Assembly: GCF_029109325.1 (NCBI RefSeq)
Contig: NZ_JAQKQJ010000024.1
Span: forward strand, 248,001-312,000
Length of the DNA: 64,000 nt
From: Nodosilinea sp. PGN35
Lineage (GTDB): Bacteria; Cyanobacteriota; Cyanobacteriia; Phormidesmidales; Phormidesmidaceae
Direction of reading: 5' to 3'
In this document: positions 32,033 through 40,477 of the stretch, piece by piece
Position numbering within the stretch: position 1 is the stretch's first letter
How the letters are laid out: each line of letters opens with the position of its first letter
Program-made: the position numbers and the translations under genes
Notes under the pieces: generated by a model
Told to the model about the DNA's origin: nothing
Databases searched by the model: none
Seen by the model: only the letters and a program-made list of their open reading frames with translations

Positions 32033-33600
32033 ATGGCAAAGGCAAACAGCAACAACGGCAATGGCAACGGTCGCCTCTTCACCACCCAGGCCAGTCTCGA
32101 CAGCTACATCAAATCCGTCTGCGACATCATGCGCCGGTCAAACTGCGCCGGGGCATGATGTACGTTCCCGAAATGACCTGGATTCTGTTCCTCCGCATCC
32201 TCGACGAAATAGAAGCACGGGAAGAAGAAGAAGCCGAAGTGTTGGGCATCGACTTCAAGCAGTCCCTAGCGTTGCCCTACCGCTGGCGCGAATGGGCCGC
32301 GCCCTACAGCGAAGACCGGCTCAACCTGGTCGATGGCTTGCCCCAGGGCTGGAAGCGCAAAGAGCTACAGGACGGCTCATTGGGCGATTTCTTTGCCTTC
32401 GTCAACGGCGACTTGCTGCCCTACCTGCGAGGGCTACGAGACCAGCCCAACGCCTCGCTACGCCAGAAGGTCATTAGCCAGGTGTTGTCGGGGGTAGAGC
32501 GCACTCGCATCGACACCGAGAAAAACTTCCTCGACATTCTCGACAAAATCCACGTCATCAACCAGGAGAACATTGACGACACCCACATCTTCACCCTGTC
32601 GCAGGTGTACGAAGGGCTGCTGCTCAAGATGGGCGAGCGGGGCAACGACGGCGGGCAGTTCTTTACGCCCCGTGTCGTCATTCGAGCCATGGTCGAAGCC
32701 ATTGACCCGAAGCTGGGCGAGACCGTTTACGACCCAGGCTGCGGCACCGGGGGCTTTTTGGCCCAGGCTTACGACCACATCCGCAAGGGGCTGGGCGACA
32801 CCATCACAGGCGACCAGCTCGAAACGCTAAAGCAGCGCACCTTCTACGGTCGCGAGAAGGACAACGCCATCTACCCGATTGCCCTGGCAAATCTCGCCTT
32901 ACACGGTATCGACGCGCCCCATCTCTGGCACGGCAACACCTTGACCTATGGCGAGTCCTACGGGGGGCTGTTCGCGGGCGCGCCGTCTCAGTATGATGTC
33001 GCCCTGATGAATCCGCCCTTTGGCGGCGAGGAGGGCAAAGAGGCCCAAACGAACTTCGCCTACAAGACCGGCTCGACCCAAGTCCTGTTTTTACAGCACG
33101 TGATCGAATCGCTAAAGCCGACCGGACGATGCGGCATCGTACTCGACGAGGGCATTCTGTTTCGTACCAACGAGACCGCCTTCGTACAGACCAAGCGCAA
33201 GCTGCTCGACGACTGCGACGTGTGGTGCATCGTCAGCCTGCCGCCGGGGGTGTTTACGTCCGCAGGGGCAGGCGTGAAGACCAACCTTGTATTCTTCACG
33301 AAGGGCAAGCCTACCGAGTCGATTTGGTACTACGACCTCAGCGACAGAAAGGTCGCAAAAAAGAAACCGCTGACGATGAAAGACTTTGACGAGTTCTTCA
33401 AACTGCTGCCGACCCGAGCTGCCAGCGAACGAAGCTGGACTGTGTCTCGCCGCGACATCGAAGCGAAAAACTTCGACCTCAAAGCGGTAAACCCCAACAA
33501 GGTCGTCAACGAAGACACCAGAACGCCGGAAGAACTGCTCGACATCATCGCAGCCAAGGGCGAGGAAGTCGCGGAGGCACTAGCAGTACTGAGAAAGTAG
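32033..33600 (+). pseudogene. hsdM: Type I DNA methyltransferase HsdM, split by a one-base frameshift
   Basis: The N-terminus (32033-32158, 41 residues, SLDSYIKSVCDIMRRSNCAG) ends at a TGA. The rest of the protein (32155-33600, 481 residues, MMYVPEMTWILFLRILDE onwards) is in another frame, entered at an ATG that overlaps the TGA (ATGA). One missing base in the GGGG at 32150-32153 explains it. The body keeps the AdoMet motif DPGCGTGGF and catalytic NPPF. No intact hsdS or hsdR is present. The halves could be made by coupled translation, but inactivity or a sequencing error are simpler. Confidence 0.82.
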
Positions 33601-33647
33601 TCGAACCTGTAGGGTGTCATCCATCGTGCCCATGTTCCGGCTGAGAC

Positions 33648-33854
33648 CTATGCGGCCAAAAGCGGAACGCCCAGAGCTTGTAAATTGATGGTCTCTACAT
33701 TGCGAGAATAATTGTCTAGCGTAATCGACACTACTTTCCCATCGCTGTCGTAATCAAGAATTAAATCATCCGTGATCGCATCTGTCGCAACCACAGGTTT
33801 TGTCGTCAGCTCAATAGCGAGGGTATCTGTCTCAGAAAAATACTGAATTTTCAT
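33648..33854 (-). CDS. DUF2283 family protein
   Basis: The 68-residue protein has the DUF2283 pattern: KIQYFSETDTLAIELT, then a DLILDYDSDGKVVSITLDN strand pair and an end LQALGVPL. It overlaps the upstream gene by 4 bp (ATGA), as in a tightly coupled pair. DUF2283 genes commonly sit behind a gene of the kind found here, and a toxin-antitoxin role has been suspected, without proof known to me. Confidence 0.82.
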   Translation of the reverse strand: MKIQYFSETDTLAIELTTKPVVATDAITDDLILDYDSDGKVVSITLDNYSRNVETINLQALGVPLLAA

Positions 33855-34114
33855 TGTGGTTCTTCGCCTCGCTGTTGGCGTCTGTAAAAGTTGCGATCAA
33901 AGAAAGCGTTATGGACGGTTTCACCATCCTCCAGGGTGATGACCCGGAGAACCCTGTTATCGGCAGCGGGAATATTCGCCCAATAGGAAATTCGGTTATT
34001 GGGCTGAATTGCCGTCTTGACCGGGTGCTTCAACGCATATTGTATCCACTCCCGCTGAACCTCGGAGTGCTTCTGCGAGGCAAAATTATCGAAGTAGCTC
34101 GTTGTTTTGAGCAT
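33851..34114 (-). CDS. Small partner protein of DUF2283 (putative toxin-antitoxin pair)
   Basis: The 87-residue basic protein (TTSYFDNFASQKHSEVQREWIQ, HPVKTAIQPNNRISYWANI, RVLRVITLEDGETVHNAFFDR) has the helix-then-three-strand pattern of BrnT/DUF4258-like proteins and the DGETVHNAFFDR end I recall in cyanobacterial DUF2283 partners. A ribosome site GAGG precedes ATG 34114; longer frames upstream lack one. It is first in the two-gene unit and overlaps the DUF2283 gene by 4 bp. Confidence 0.7.
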   Translation of the reverse strand: MLKTTSYFDNFASQKHSEVQREWIQYALKHPVKTAIQPNNRISYWANIPAADNRVLRVITLEDGETVHNAFFDRNFYRRQQRGEEPQ

Positions 34115-34319
34115 GACCTCTATAGGTGAATCAGAGCTGGAGTGGTGTGATGCTGGACCTACCCTAAGCCTAATGGCTGAATCGCTCCAGCATAAAGGCA
34201 TCTTTCGCTCTCCACCACCGATCGCAGGGCATGTTTCACCTATGACCGAGCAAACCATGCAAATGTTCTGCCCGCTCAGGCCACCCCAACCCGCATCTTA
34301 AAAAAGGAAAATTCAGGGT

Positions 34320-34799
34320 ATGCCCTACGACAACATCAGCGCCACTATTTCAGAGCAATCCATGGCCGAGATCAAAGGGGCGATCGCCGCCATCCACAAC
34401 AACCTGCCCTTTCTCATCCACCTCACCCCCGACGAACGCCGCAAGCGCTTCAAAATGGGCGACAAAAGCCTCGCCTTCGTTCGCAACAGCGTCACCGCCA
34501 CCCAAAACAATCCCAGCATTGTGCCCAGCAGCTTTGACATTGCCGAGTTTAACCGCGACTACCAGCTCACCGTTGCCCTCAGCGAAGTGCTGGGCCTGCT
34601 AGAGCAGCTCACCGAAACCGTTGACGACACCCTGCTCGCCGTCGGCAGCGAGTCGATGAGCGGCAGCCTGCTCGTCTATGACTACGTCAAAACCGCCGCC
34701 CGCCACTCCCCCGGTCTCAAGAGCGTGGCCGATCAGCTGGGCGAACGCTTCAAAGCCTTGGGCCGTCGCCGCTCCAAAGCCAGCGATATGGCCGCCTAA
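34320..34799 (+). CDS. Conserved hypothetical protein
   Basis: I do not recognise this 159-residue protein. It is soluble and mostly helical: MAEIKGAIAAIHNNLPFLIHL, LTPDERRKRFKMGDKSLAFVRN, DYQLTVALSEVLGLLEQLTETVDDTL, ending in a basic stretch KALGRRRSKASD. An AAGGA ribosome site precedes the ATG by about 12 bp. Similar proteins occur in other bacteria as hypotheticals (recalled). It is intact, although the region around it is full of remnants. Confidence 0.7.
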   Translation: MPYDNISATISEQSMAEIKGAIAAIHNNLPFLIHLTPDERRKRFKMGDKSLAFVRNSVTATQNNPSIVPSSFDIAEFNRDYQLTVALSEVLGLLEQLTETVDDTLLAVGSESMSGSLLVYDYVKTAARHSPGLKSVADQLGERFKALGRRRSKASDMAA

Positions 34800-34902
34800 T
34801 GCAACCTTGGGCAACCGGTTGATTCAAAAAACAGGTAAATGGAAAAACCCGTGAGGGGGATGGCTGATTTGAGTTGGCCATTCCCCTTTATAGTAAGGGC
34901 TT

Positions 34903-34964
34903 CATTCTGGTTACGGGCGTTTGGCTGGGCACCGACGACAACACTCCTGCGCCGGGCGGCAGCG
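34903..34964 (+). pseudogene. Fossil of a penicillin-binding protein C-terminus
   Basis: One frame reads VTGVWLGTDDNTPAPGGSG, matching the C-terminal signature of class A penicillin-binding proteins (TTGVWLGNDDNTATRGSSG in the gene at 25.5-27.7 kb). No open frame extends it in either direction. It is a short relic left by a duplication or an older gene. Confidence 0.6.
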
Positions 34965-35245
34965 GCAGACGGTGCAGGAGAGGGCACTGGAGCGATCGCC
35001 GGTCGGGGCTGGCGGAGCTAGAGATAGGGCGCGATCGTCGGTTTGTAGTCTTTCCCTAGATAGATTCTGAAAGGAAAAGATTTTGCTAAGGTCTGAGAAT
35101 CTTCGGACGTAGGTAACATGCCGAGCCAAGACGGCCTTGACTCTCTCGACTAACGATGGGGCAGGAGGGGTCGCTTTGTTTTGCTTAGCAACCTGCGCCC
35201 TAAGACATTCCCTGATTTGCACTCGGCCTAGTGGTTGGATCTGGT
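34965..35245. other. Non-coding stretch upstream of glgX
   Basis: No gene or family A-D repeat was recognised. A minus-strand open frame (34911-35222) has no start context and an odd composition and is not called. GCGATCGC-type octamers occur near 34993. Confidence 0.4.
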
Positions 35246-35307
35246 TGCCCAGGCCTGTTTCCTAAAGTTGTCGGTTTTTAGCCGACAGCTTTAGATGGGC
35301 CTGGGCA
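35246..35307 (+). promoter_or_regulatory. Long bipartite hairpin in the glgX leader
   Basis: Outer arms TGCCCAGGCC (35246-35255) and GGCCTGGGCA (35298-35307) pair perfectly. Inner arms CTAAAG-TT-GTCGG and CCGAC-AG-CTTTAG pair around the loop TTTTTAG. The hairpin ends 42 bp before the glgX ATG, so it may control glgX or end transcription from upstream. Confidence 0.55.
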
Positions 35308-35349
35308 GCCGATCGTCCTTATATCCCTCTATCCCCAGCTCTTCCCTAT

Positions 35350-37479
35350 ATGCATGTTGCAGTTTGGCCCGGTGACGTCTATCCCCTGGGTGCCCATTGG
35401 GATCGCAAAGGCACCAACTTCGCGTTATTTTCTGAGCATGCAACCGCCGTTGAGCTGTGCCTATTTGACAAAGACGGCACAGAGACTCGGGTTCCTCTAA
35501 CTGAAGTCAGCAATTTTGTCTGGCACGGCTACCTGCCCGGCATCGGCCCTGGCCAGGAGTATGGCTACCGTGTCCACGGCCCCTACGCCCCCCACGAAGG
35601 GCACCGCTTCAACCCCAACAAGCTGCTGATCGACCCCTATGCCAAGGCGATTTCGGGGGAAGTCGGCAGCGGGCCAGAAATTTTTGGCTACGACTGGGAA
35701 AGCCCCGACGAAGATCTTTCTTTCTCAGACCTCGACAGCGCGGCGCTGATGCCCAAATCTGTCGTCATCGATGAAACCTTTGACTGGGAAGACGACACCC
35801 TGCTGCGTACCCCCTGGCACGAAACCATCATCTACGAAGTGCACGTCAAAGGGTTTACCAAGCAGCATCCCGACATTCCTGAGGAGCTGCGGGGCACCTA
35901 CGCCGGTATGGCCCACCCGGTGGCGATCGAACATTTGCAGCGGCTGGGCATCAGCGCCGTGGAGCTGATGCCGATTCACCACTATCTCTCTCGCCCCGGC
36001 CACCTGGTCGATAAGGGGCTGAAAAACTACTGGGGTTACGATTCGATCAACTTCTTTGCCCCCTTCTCGGGCTACAGCTCTAGCGGCGTGCTGGGGGAGC
36101 AGGTCACGGAGTTTAAGGAGATGGTGAAGGCCCTGCACCAGGCGGGGATTGAGGTCATTCTCGACGTGGTGTACAACCACACGGGTGAGGGCAACCACAT
36201 GGGGCCAACTCTCTCGCTGCGCGGCATTGACAACGTCAGCTACTACCGTCTGGTAGAAGACGACCCGCGCTACTACATGGATTTCACCGGCTGCGGCAAC
36301 TCGCTGCACATGCGCAGCCCCCAGGTGCTGAAGCTAATTATGGACAGCCTGCGCTTTTGGGTGGGTGAAATGCACGTAGACGGCTTTCGGTTTGACCTGG
36401 CCTCGGCCCTGGCCCGCGAGCTGTACGATGTCGATCGCCTGTCGGCCTTTTTTGACCTGATTCACCAGGATCCGCTGCTGGCGGGGGTAAAGCTGATCGC
36501 TGAACCCTGGGATGTGGGCATGGGCGGCTACCAGGTGGGCAACTTTCCGGTCAACTGGTCGGAGTGGAACGGCATCTACCGCGACACCGTGCGCGACTTC
36601 TGGCGGGGGCAGGATGAGACCCTGGGGGAGTTTGCCTACCGCCTCACCGGCAGCCCCGATCTCTACTTTCAGATGAATGGTCGGCAGCCCAACGCCAGCA
36701 TTAACTTCATCACCGCCCACGACGGCTTTACGCTCAACGATTTAGTCAGCTACAACGACAAGCACAACGAAGCCAACGGCGAAAACAGCCAGGATGGGGA
36801 GAGCAACAACTCATCCTGGAACTGCGGGGTGGAGGGGCCGACCGACGATGTTGAGGTTTTGCAGCTGCGCGAGCAGCAGCGGCGCAACTTTTTGACTACC
36901 CTGATGCTGTCCCAGGGGGTGCCCATGCTGCTGGGGGGCGACGAAATTGGCCGCACCCAGGGGGGCAACAACAATGGCTACTGCCAGGACAACGAGGTTT
37001 CCTGGTTTGACTGGGATCTGCCCAAGGGTAACGAAGACCTGATCAATTTCTGCCGCGAGCTGATCTTCTTTCGGCGGCAGCACCCGGTGTTTCGGCGGCG
37101 CAAGTGGTTTCAGGGGCAGGCCATCCACGGCTCTGGGGTCACCGACATCAGCTGGCACAACCCCGACGGCGGTGAGATGACCCAGGAACAGTGGGAAATT
37201 GGCTACATCAAGTCGATCGCTGTTTTCCTCAACGGCGACAAGATCCCCAGCCCCGGCAAAAATGGGGAGCGCATCAGCGACAACGACTTTCTCATGTTCT
37301 TTAATGCCCACTACGAACCGATCGAGTTTAAGCTGGCGGAGCTATTTCAGCCCTACCAATGGGCGGTGGTGATCGACACGACGGAGCCCCGGTTTGTTGC
37401 CGAGGAGCGGATCGTGACCGGAGATGAAATTGTTGCGGTGGCGGCGCGATCGCTGATGGTCTTGCAGCGGTTAATTTAG
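35350..37479 (+). CDS. glgX: Glycogen debranching enzyme GlgX (isoamylase type)
   Basis: The 709-residue GH13 enzyme has an N-terminal CBM48 domain (PLGAHWDRKGTNFALFSEHA) and then the catalytic barrel with DVVYNHTGEGN, DGFRFDLA (nucleophile Asp), LIAEPWD (acid Glu) and FITAHDGFTLNDL (third acidic residue). The length is normal for GlgX. It hydrolyses alpha-1,6 branches of glycogen during breakdown of storage carbon. It is monocistronic as far as visible, with a structured leader upstream and convergent topoisomerase IB downstream. Confidence 0.95.
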   Translation: MHVAVWPGDVYPLGAHWDRKGTNFALFSEHATAVELCLFDKDGTETRVPLTEVSNFVWHGYLPGIGPGQEYGYRVHGPYAPHEGHRFNPNKLLIDPYAKAISGEVGSGPEIFGYDWESPDEDLSFSDLDSAALMPKSVVIDETFDWEDDTLLRTPWHETIIYEVHVKGFTKQHPDIPEELRGTYAGMAHPVAIEHLQRLGISAVELMPIHHYLSRPGHLVDKGLKNYWGYDSINFFAPFSGYSSSGVLGEQVTEFKEMVKALHQAGIEVILDVVYNHTGEGNHMGPTLSLRGIDNVSYYRLVEDDPRYYMDFTGCGNSLHMRSPQVLKLIMDSLRFWVGEMHVDGFRFDLASALARELYDVDRLSAFFDLIHQDPLLAGVKLIAEPWDVGMGGYQVGNFPVNWSEWNGIYRDTVRDFWRGQDETLGEFAYRLTGSPDLYFQMNGRQPNASINFITAHDGFTLNDLVSYNDKHNEANGENSQDGESNNSSWNCGVEGPTDDVEVLQLREQQRRNFLTTLMLSQGVPMLLGGDEIGRTQGGNNNGYCQDNEVSWFDWDLPKGNEDLINFCRELIFFRRQHPVFRRRKWFQGQAIHGSGVTDISWHNPDGGEMTQEQWEIGYIKSIAVFLNGDKIPSPGKNGERISDNDFLMFFNAHYEPIEFKLAELFQPYQWAVVIDTTEPRFVAEERIVTGDEIVAVAARSLMVLQRLI

Positions 37480-37539
37480 CCCAGGAGATTTCTGGAAAAA
37501 AAGATCCCCGCTCTATGCGGCGACCGCAGCCATTGTAGG

Positions 37540-37665
37540 GTGGGCACTGCCCACTATTAGGGAGAAAGTTTTCCAGAAGTCGCCCTAGTTATGCCAAGCT
37601 CTCCGTGGCGAATCCCGATCAAAACCGATACCTTGTCGGGGCATTGCACTGTAATGCCCCGACAA
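37540..37665. terminator. Two hairpins between convergent genes
   Basis: GTGGGCA/TGCCCAC (37540-37554) and a perfect 13-bp pair TTGTCGGGGCATT / AATGCCCCGACAA (37633-37665) lie between the glgX end and the topoisomerase end. The position fits bidirectional termination. The wording resembles common cyanobacterial intergenic repeats, but a second copy was not found in this window. Confidence 0.5.
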
Positions 37666-37708
37666 ATTAGGGAGGTACAGATAGGGTTTGGTAAACCATG
37701 GCTGCCTA

Positions 37709-38797
37709 TCATTTTTCTTGACGGGCGTGGTTTAGCACCGCAATTAGGGCTTTTTCTTCGGGGGTGAACTTTAGTTCGCTGGGGGCTGTTTGGGCCGCTC
37801 GCCACACCTCTAGCAGCCAGCCCGCCTCGTAGGCCTCGGTCACGGCGGGGTGCACGTAGAAGTTGCGGCAGGTGGCCACCCGGTTGCCCAGGTGCTGCGC
37901 CGCCCCTTTAATCGCCTCGCGAATGTTGGCCTGGGTCTGGGTTTTTGAGCTGGCTTCGCCCAGGTCGTTGAGAATTTCAGCGGTGCAGGCGGTGCCCGCC
38001 CAGGTGCGAAAGTCTTTGGAGGTGAAGTCTTCACCTGTGATGGTTTGCAGGTACTCGTTGACGTCGTCAGAGTCGATCGCCCGGTGCTGGCCGTCTTCAT
38101 CGATATACTGAAACAGCTGCTGACCCGGCAGGTCTTGGCAGCGTTTGACGGCGCGGGCCAGGCGGCGATCGCTCAGCTCGATCTCGTGCTCAACGCCGCT
38201 CTTGCCGACGAAGTGAAACCGAATGGTATTTTTGTCTACTTCCACATGCTGGTCTTGCAGGGTGGTCAACCCAAAGGACTGATTTTGCTCACGGTACTCG
38301 TCGTTGCCGACGCGAATGACGGTGGCATCGAGCAGCCGCACCACCGTGGCCAGCAGCTTTTCGCGCGACAGGCTGCGCTGGCGCAGGTGACGGTCAGTGA
38401 CCTCGCGGATGAGCGGGCGGGCGTAGCCAAAGGGAATCAGCCGGTCGAACTTGGTCTGGTTGCGCACCTGCCGCCAGTCGGGATGGTAGCGGTAGACCTT
38501 GCGCCCCTTGGCGTCGCGCCCGGTGGCCAGCAGGTGACCGTTGGGGAAGGGGCAAATCCACACCTGCTCCCAGGCGGGGGGAATCACCAGGGCTTTAAGC
38601 CGCTTGAGCTCGGCGGGGTCGGAGATGCGATCGCCCGATTCATCTAAGTAGGTGAACCCGCGCCCGCACCGCCGTCGCCCAAAGCCGGGGCGATCGTCGC
38701 AGACGTAGCGCAGTCCGGCAGCGCGGGCGGCCTGGGCAGGGGCCTCCACCGTGACTGAAGGGGCGGTGTCGATCAGCTGAAGCGAAACGGTAGCCAT
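37709..38797 (-). CDS. DNA topoisomerase IB (poxvirus/eukaryotic type)
   Basis: The 362-residue protein has the bacterial topoisomerase IB layout: GRGFTYLDESGDRI and LVIPPAWEQVWICPFPNGHLLATGRD near the start, then RVGNDEYREQNQSFGLTTL, KDFRTWAGTACTAEIL (catalytic Arg and His region) and the active-site Tyr in TCRNFYVHPAV. It relaxes supercoils through a 3'-phosphotyrosine link. Such enzymes are scattered among bacteria and absent from many cyanobacteria, so transfer is possible, although composition matches the neighbours. Confidence 0.93.
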   Translation of the reverse strand: MATVSLQLIDTAPSVTVEAPAQAARAAGLRYVCDDRPGFGRRRCGRGFTYLDESGDRISDPAELKRLKALVIPPAWEQVWICPFPNGHLLATGRDAKGRKVYRYHPDWRQVRNQTKFDRLIPFGYARPLIREVTDRHLRQRSLSREKLLATVVRLLDATVIRVGNDEYREQNQSFGLTTLQDQHVEVDKNTIRFHFVGKSGVEHEIELSDRRLARAVKRCQDLPGQQLFQYIDEDGQHRAIDSDDVNEYLQTITGEDFTSKDFRTWAGTACTAEILNDLGEASSKTQTQANIREAIKGAAQHLGNRVATCRNFYVHPAVTEAYEAGWLLEVWRAAQTAPSELKFTPEEKALIAVLNHARQEK

Positions 38798-39037
38798 TCA
38801 TATTGTGGGCCAGGTAAGCAGACATTGCCCCCCAGGCTCCCCGGGAGCTGAGTGGGCCGCTCTGGCAATGCCGTTAGCTTAGGCGCAGCGGCAGGCCGGT
38901 TGGCTCTAGCCTGGGTTAGGGGTCTGGGGAGAGATTCCTGCCGGGTGTTAGGCCATGACCGCCAAGGGCCGGGCCGGTGGGGATGCAGTATCCAGACTGC
39001 CCCGCAGCCCCAAGCCGCAGTCTAGAAAAGTGTGGCT

Positions 39038-39811
39038 TTAGGCAAAGGCTGACCCGCCGAGGTCGGCGGGCACGTCCTGCCAGCGGCCATTGCCCACGGC
39101 CCGCACCGCTTCTTTAAGGCTGACATCACCGGTATAGAGGGCGCGGCCTACAATCACGCCTTCGACCCCCTGGGGTTCTAGGGCCAGCAGGCTGAGCAGG
39201 TCGCGCAGGGCACCGACGCCGCCGGAGGCGATCACGGGGATTGACACGGCCTCAGCCATGGCTCGCATGGCGGGAAGGTTGGGGCCTTGCAGGGTGCCGT
39301 CGCGCTGAATGTCGGTGTAGATAATTGCCGCCGCGCCCCGCTGCTCCATCTGCTGGGCCAGGGCGATCGCCTCCACCGCCGACGTCTCAAGCCAGCCCCG
39401 CGTTGCCACCTTGCCGTCGCGGGCGTCGATGCCCACAATGATCTGCCCGGGAAATTCACCGCTCAGGTCGCTGACCAGCTCGGGGTTCTCAATGGCTGCG
39501 GTGCCCAAAATGGCGTAGCGCACGCCGAGGGCAAAGAGATCGGTGACGCGGGCGCGATCGCGTAGGCCGCCCCCCACTTCGATGGGAATATCTACGGCTT
39601 GGGCAATGGCGGCGATCGCCTGCCAGTTCTCCGGCTTGCCCGACTTGGCCCCATCGAGATCCACCAGGTGCAGCCGCGTGGCTCCCTCGTCTACCCATCG
39701 CTGCGCCACCGCCACCGGGTTGTCGTCAAACACCTCGGTCTGGGCATAGTCGCCCTGGTAGAGCCGCACACAGCGGCCTTCGATCAAATCAATAGCGGGA
39801 ATAACTTCCAT
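39038..39811 (-). CDS. hisA: 1-(5-phosphoribosyl)-5-[(5-phosphoribosylamino)methylideneamino]imidazole-4-carboxamide isomerase
   Basis: The 257-residue TIM-barrel enzyme has the catalytic Asp in VIPAIDLIEGRCVRLYQGDY, LVDLDGAK, IEVGGGLRD with phosphate-binding Gly, IVGIDARDG, IYTDIQRDGTLQGPNL (second catalytic Asp) and VIASGGVGA. It performs the fourth step of histidine synthesis. The hicB-hicA pair lies directly upstream on the same strand, 11 bp from the hisA start, so hisA may be read from the toxin-antitoxin promoter. No other his gene is nearby. Confidence 0.95.
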   Translation of the reverse strand: MEVIPAIDLIEGRCVRLYQGDYAQTEVFDDNPVAVAQRWVDEGATRLHLVDLDGAKSGKPENWQAIAAIAQAVDIPIEVGGGLRDRARVTDLFALGVRYAILGTAAIENPELVSDLSGEFPGQIIVGIDARDGKVATRGWLETSAVEAIALAQQMEQRGAAAIIYTDIQRDGTLQGPNLPAMRAMAEAVSIPVIASGGVGALRDLLSLLALEPQGVEGVIVGRALYTGDVSLKEAVRAVGNGRWQDVPADLGGSAFA

Positions 39812-39822
39812 GGGTAAACCAC

Positions 39823-40062
39823 TTAACTGCGATGATAGGCTTGCAAAAACTCGTCCCTAGAGACACCAGTCTGATTGCAGATGGCTCTCAGCGTTCCACT
39901 TTTAATCGTTGAATGGTTGGGCATGACGAGGGGCGTTTGGGTGCCATCCTGGTTTTCGCGGCTCATAACGATATGCTCCCGCTCCCTAATCATCCGAAAG
40001 CCGAGGGACTCAAAGGCTTTAATCACGTTCCTCTTAGGGGCATCAACCGGAAATTTCGCCAT
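39823..40062 (-). CDS. hicA: HicA-family mRNA interferase toxin
   Basis: The 79-residue protein has the HicA dsRBD-like sequence: KRNVIKAFESLGFRMIREREHIVMSR, where the His is the expected catalytic residue, followed by LVMPNHSTIKSGTLRAICNQTGVSRDEF. HicA toxins cut mRNA during stress and are neutralised by HicB. It overlaps hicB in a TGATG arrangement and lies 11 bp upstream of hisA. Length and key residues look intact. Confidence 0.9.
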   Translation of the reverse strand: MAKFPVDAPKRNVIKAFESLGFRMIREREHIVMSRENQDGTQTPLVMPNHSTIKSGTLRAICNQTGVSRDEFLQAYHRS

Positions 40063-40283
40063 CAGACAGCAATGGCAGCTTCAGCTAGAAAAACCTCAAC
40101 CGAGGGGGCATCATCTAGCACCTCTTTGCCAAAGACATCAACGTAGCAGGCAATGGCAGATTTCACGTCGGCAAGGGCGGCGTCATAGGTGTCACCCTGC
40201 CCGACCACAGCCCCAGAAAGACCGATGGGATAGGCCACATAACCGTCTGAATGCTTCTCGATTACGATTTTGAACTGTCTCAT
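40062..40283 (-). CDS. hicB: HicB-family antitoxin
   Basis: The 73-residue protein has the HicB partial RNase H-like fold: FKIVIEKHSDGYVAYPIGLSG, GQGDTYDAALADVKSAIACYV. It is upstream of hicA, sharing the TGATG junction, the order found in many cyanobacterial hic pairs. It lacks an obvious C-terminal DNA-binding domain, so autoregulation may need another factor. ATG 40283 is chosen because the upstream extension is not HicB-like. Confidence 0.88.
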   Translation of the reverse strand: MRQFKIVIEKHSDGYVAYPIGLSGAVVGQGDTYDAALADVKSAIACYVDVFGKEVLDDAPSVEVFLAEAAIAV

Positions 40284-40477
40284 AGGGATGGTCTCTAAAA
40301 CGGCCTGAGAATTCACGCCAGCTGGTCGCCAGCACTGAAGCCTGTTTGTCCATAGTGACACAGCCAGCGGATGCCATATCTACTGCTTACTGGCCCTGTT
40401 CATGGGTCCCACATTCCCGTAAACTCCTAAATGCGAATCCTACGTGTGAAGCATAGCCGCCCACACCTAACGACACC

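Noticed and set aside
34911..35222. Minus-strand open frame of 103 residues upstream of glgX
   Set aside because: It crosses the penicillin-binding-protein fossil, has no ribosome site and no protein-like pattern over most of its length.
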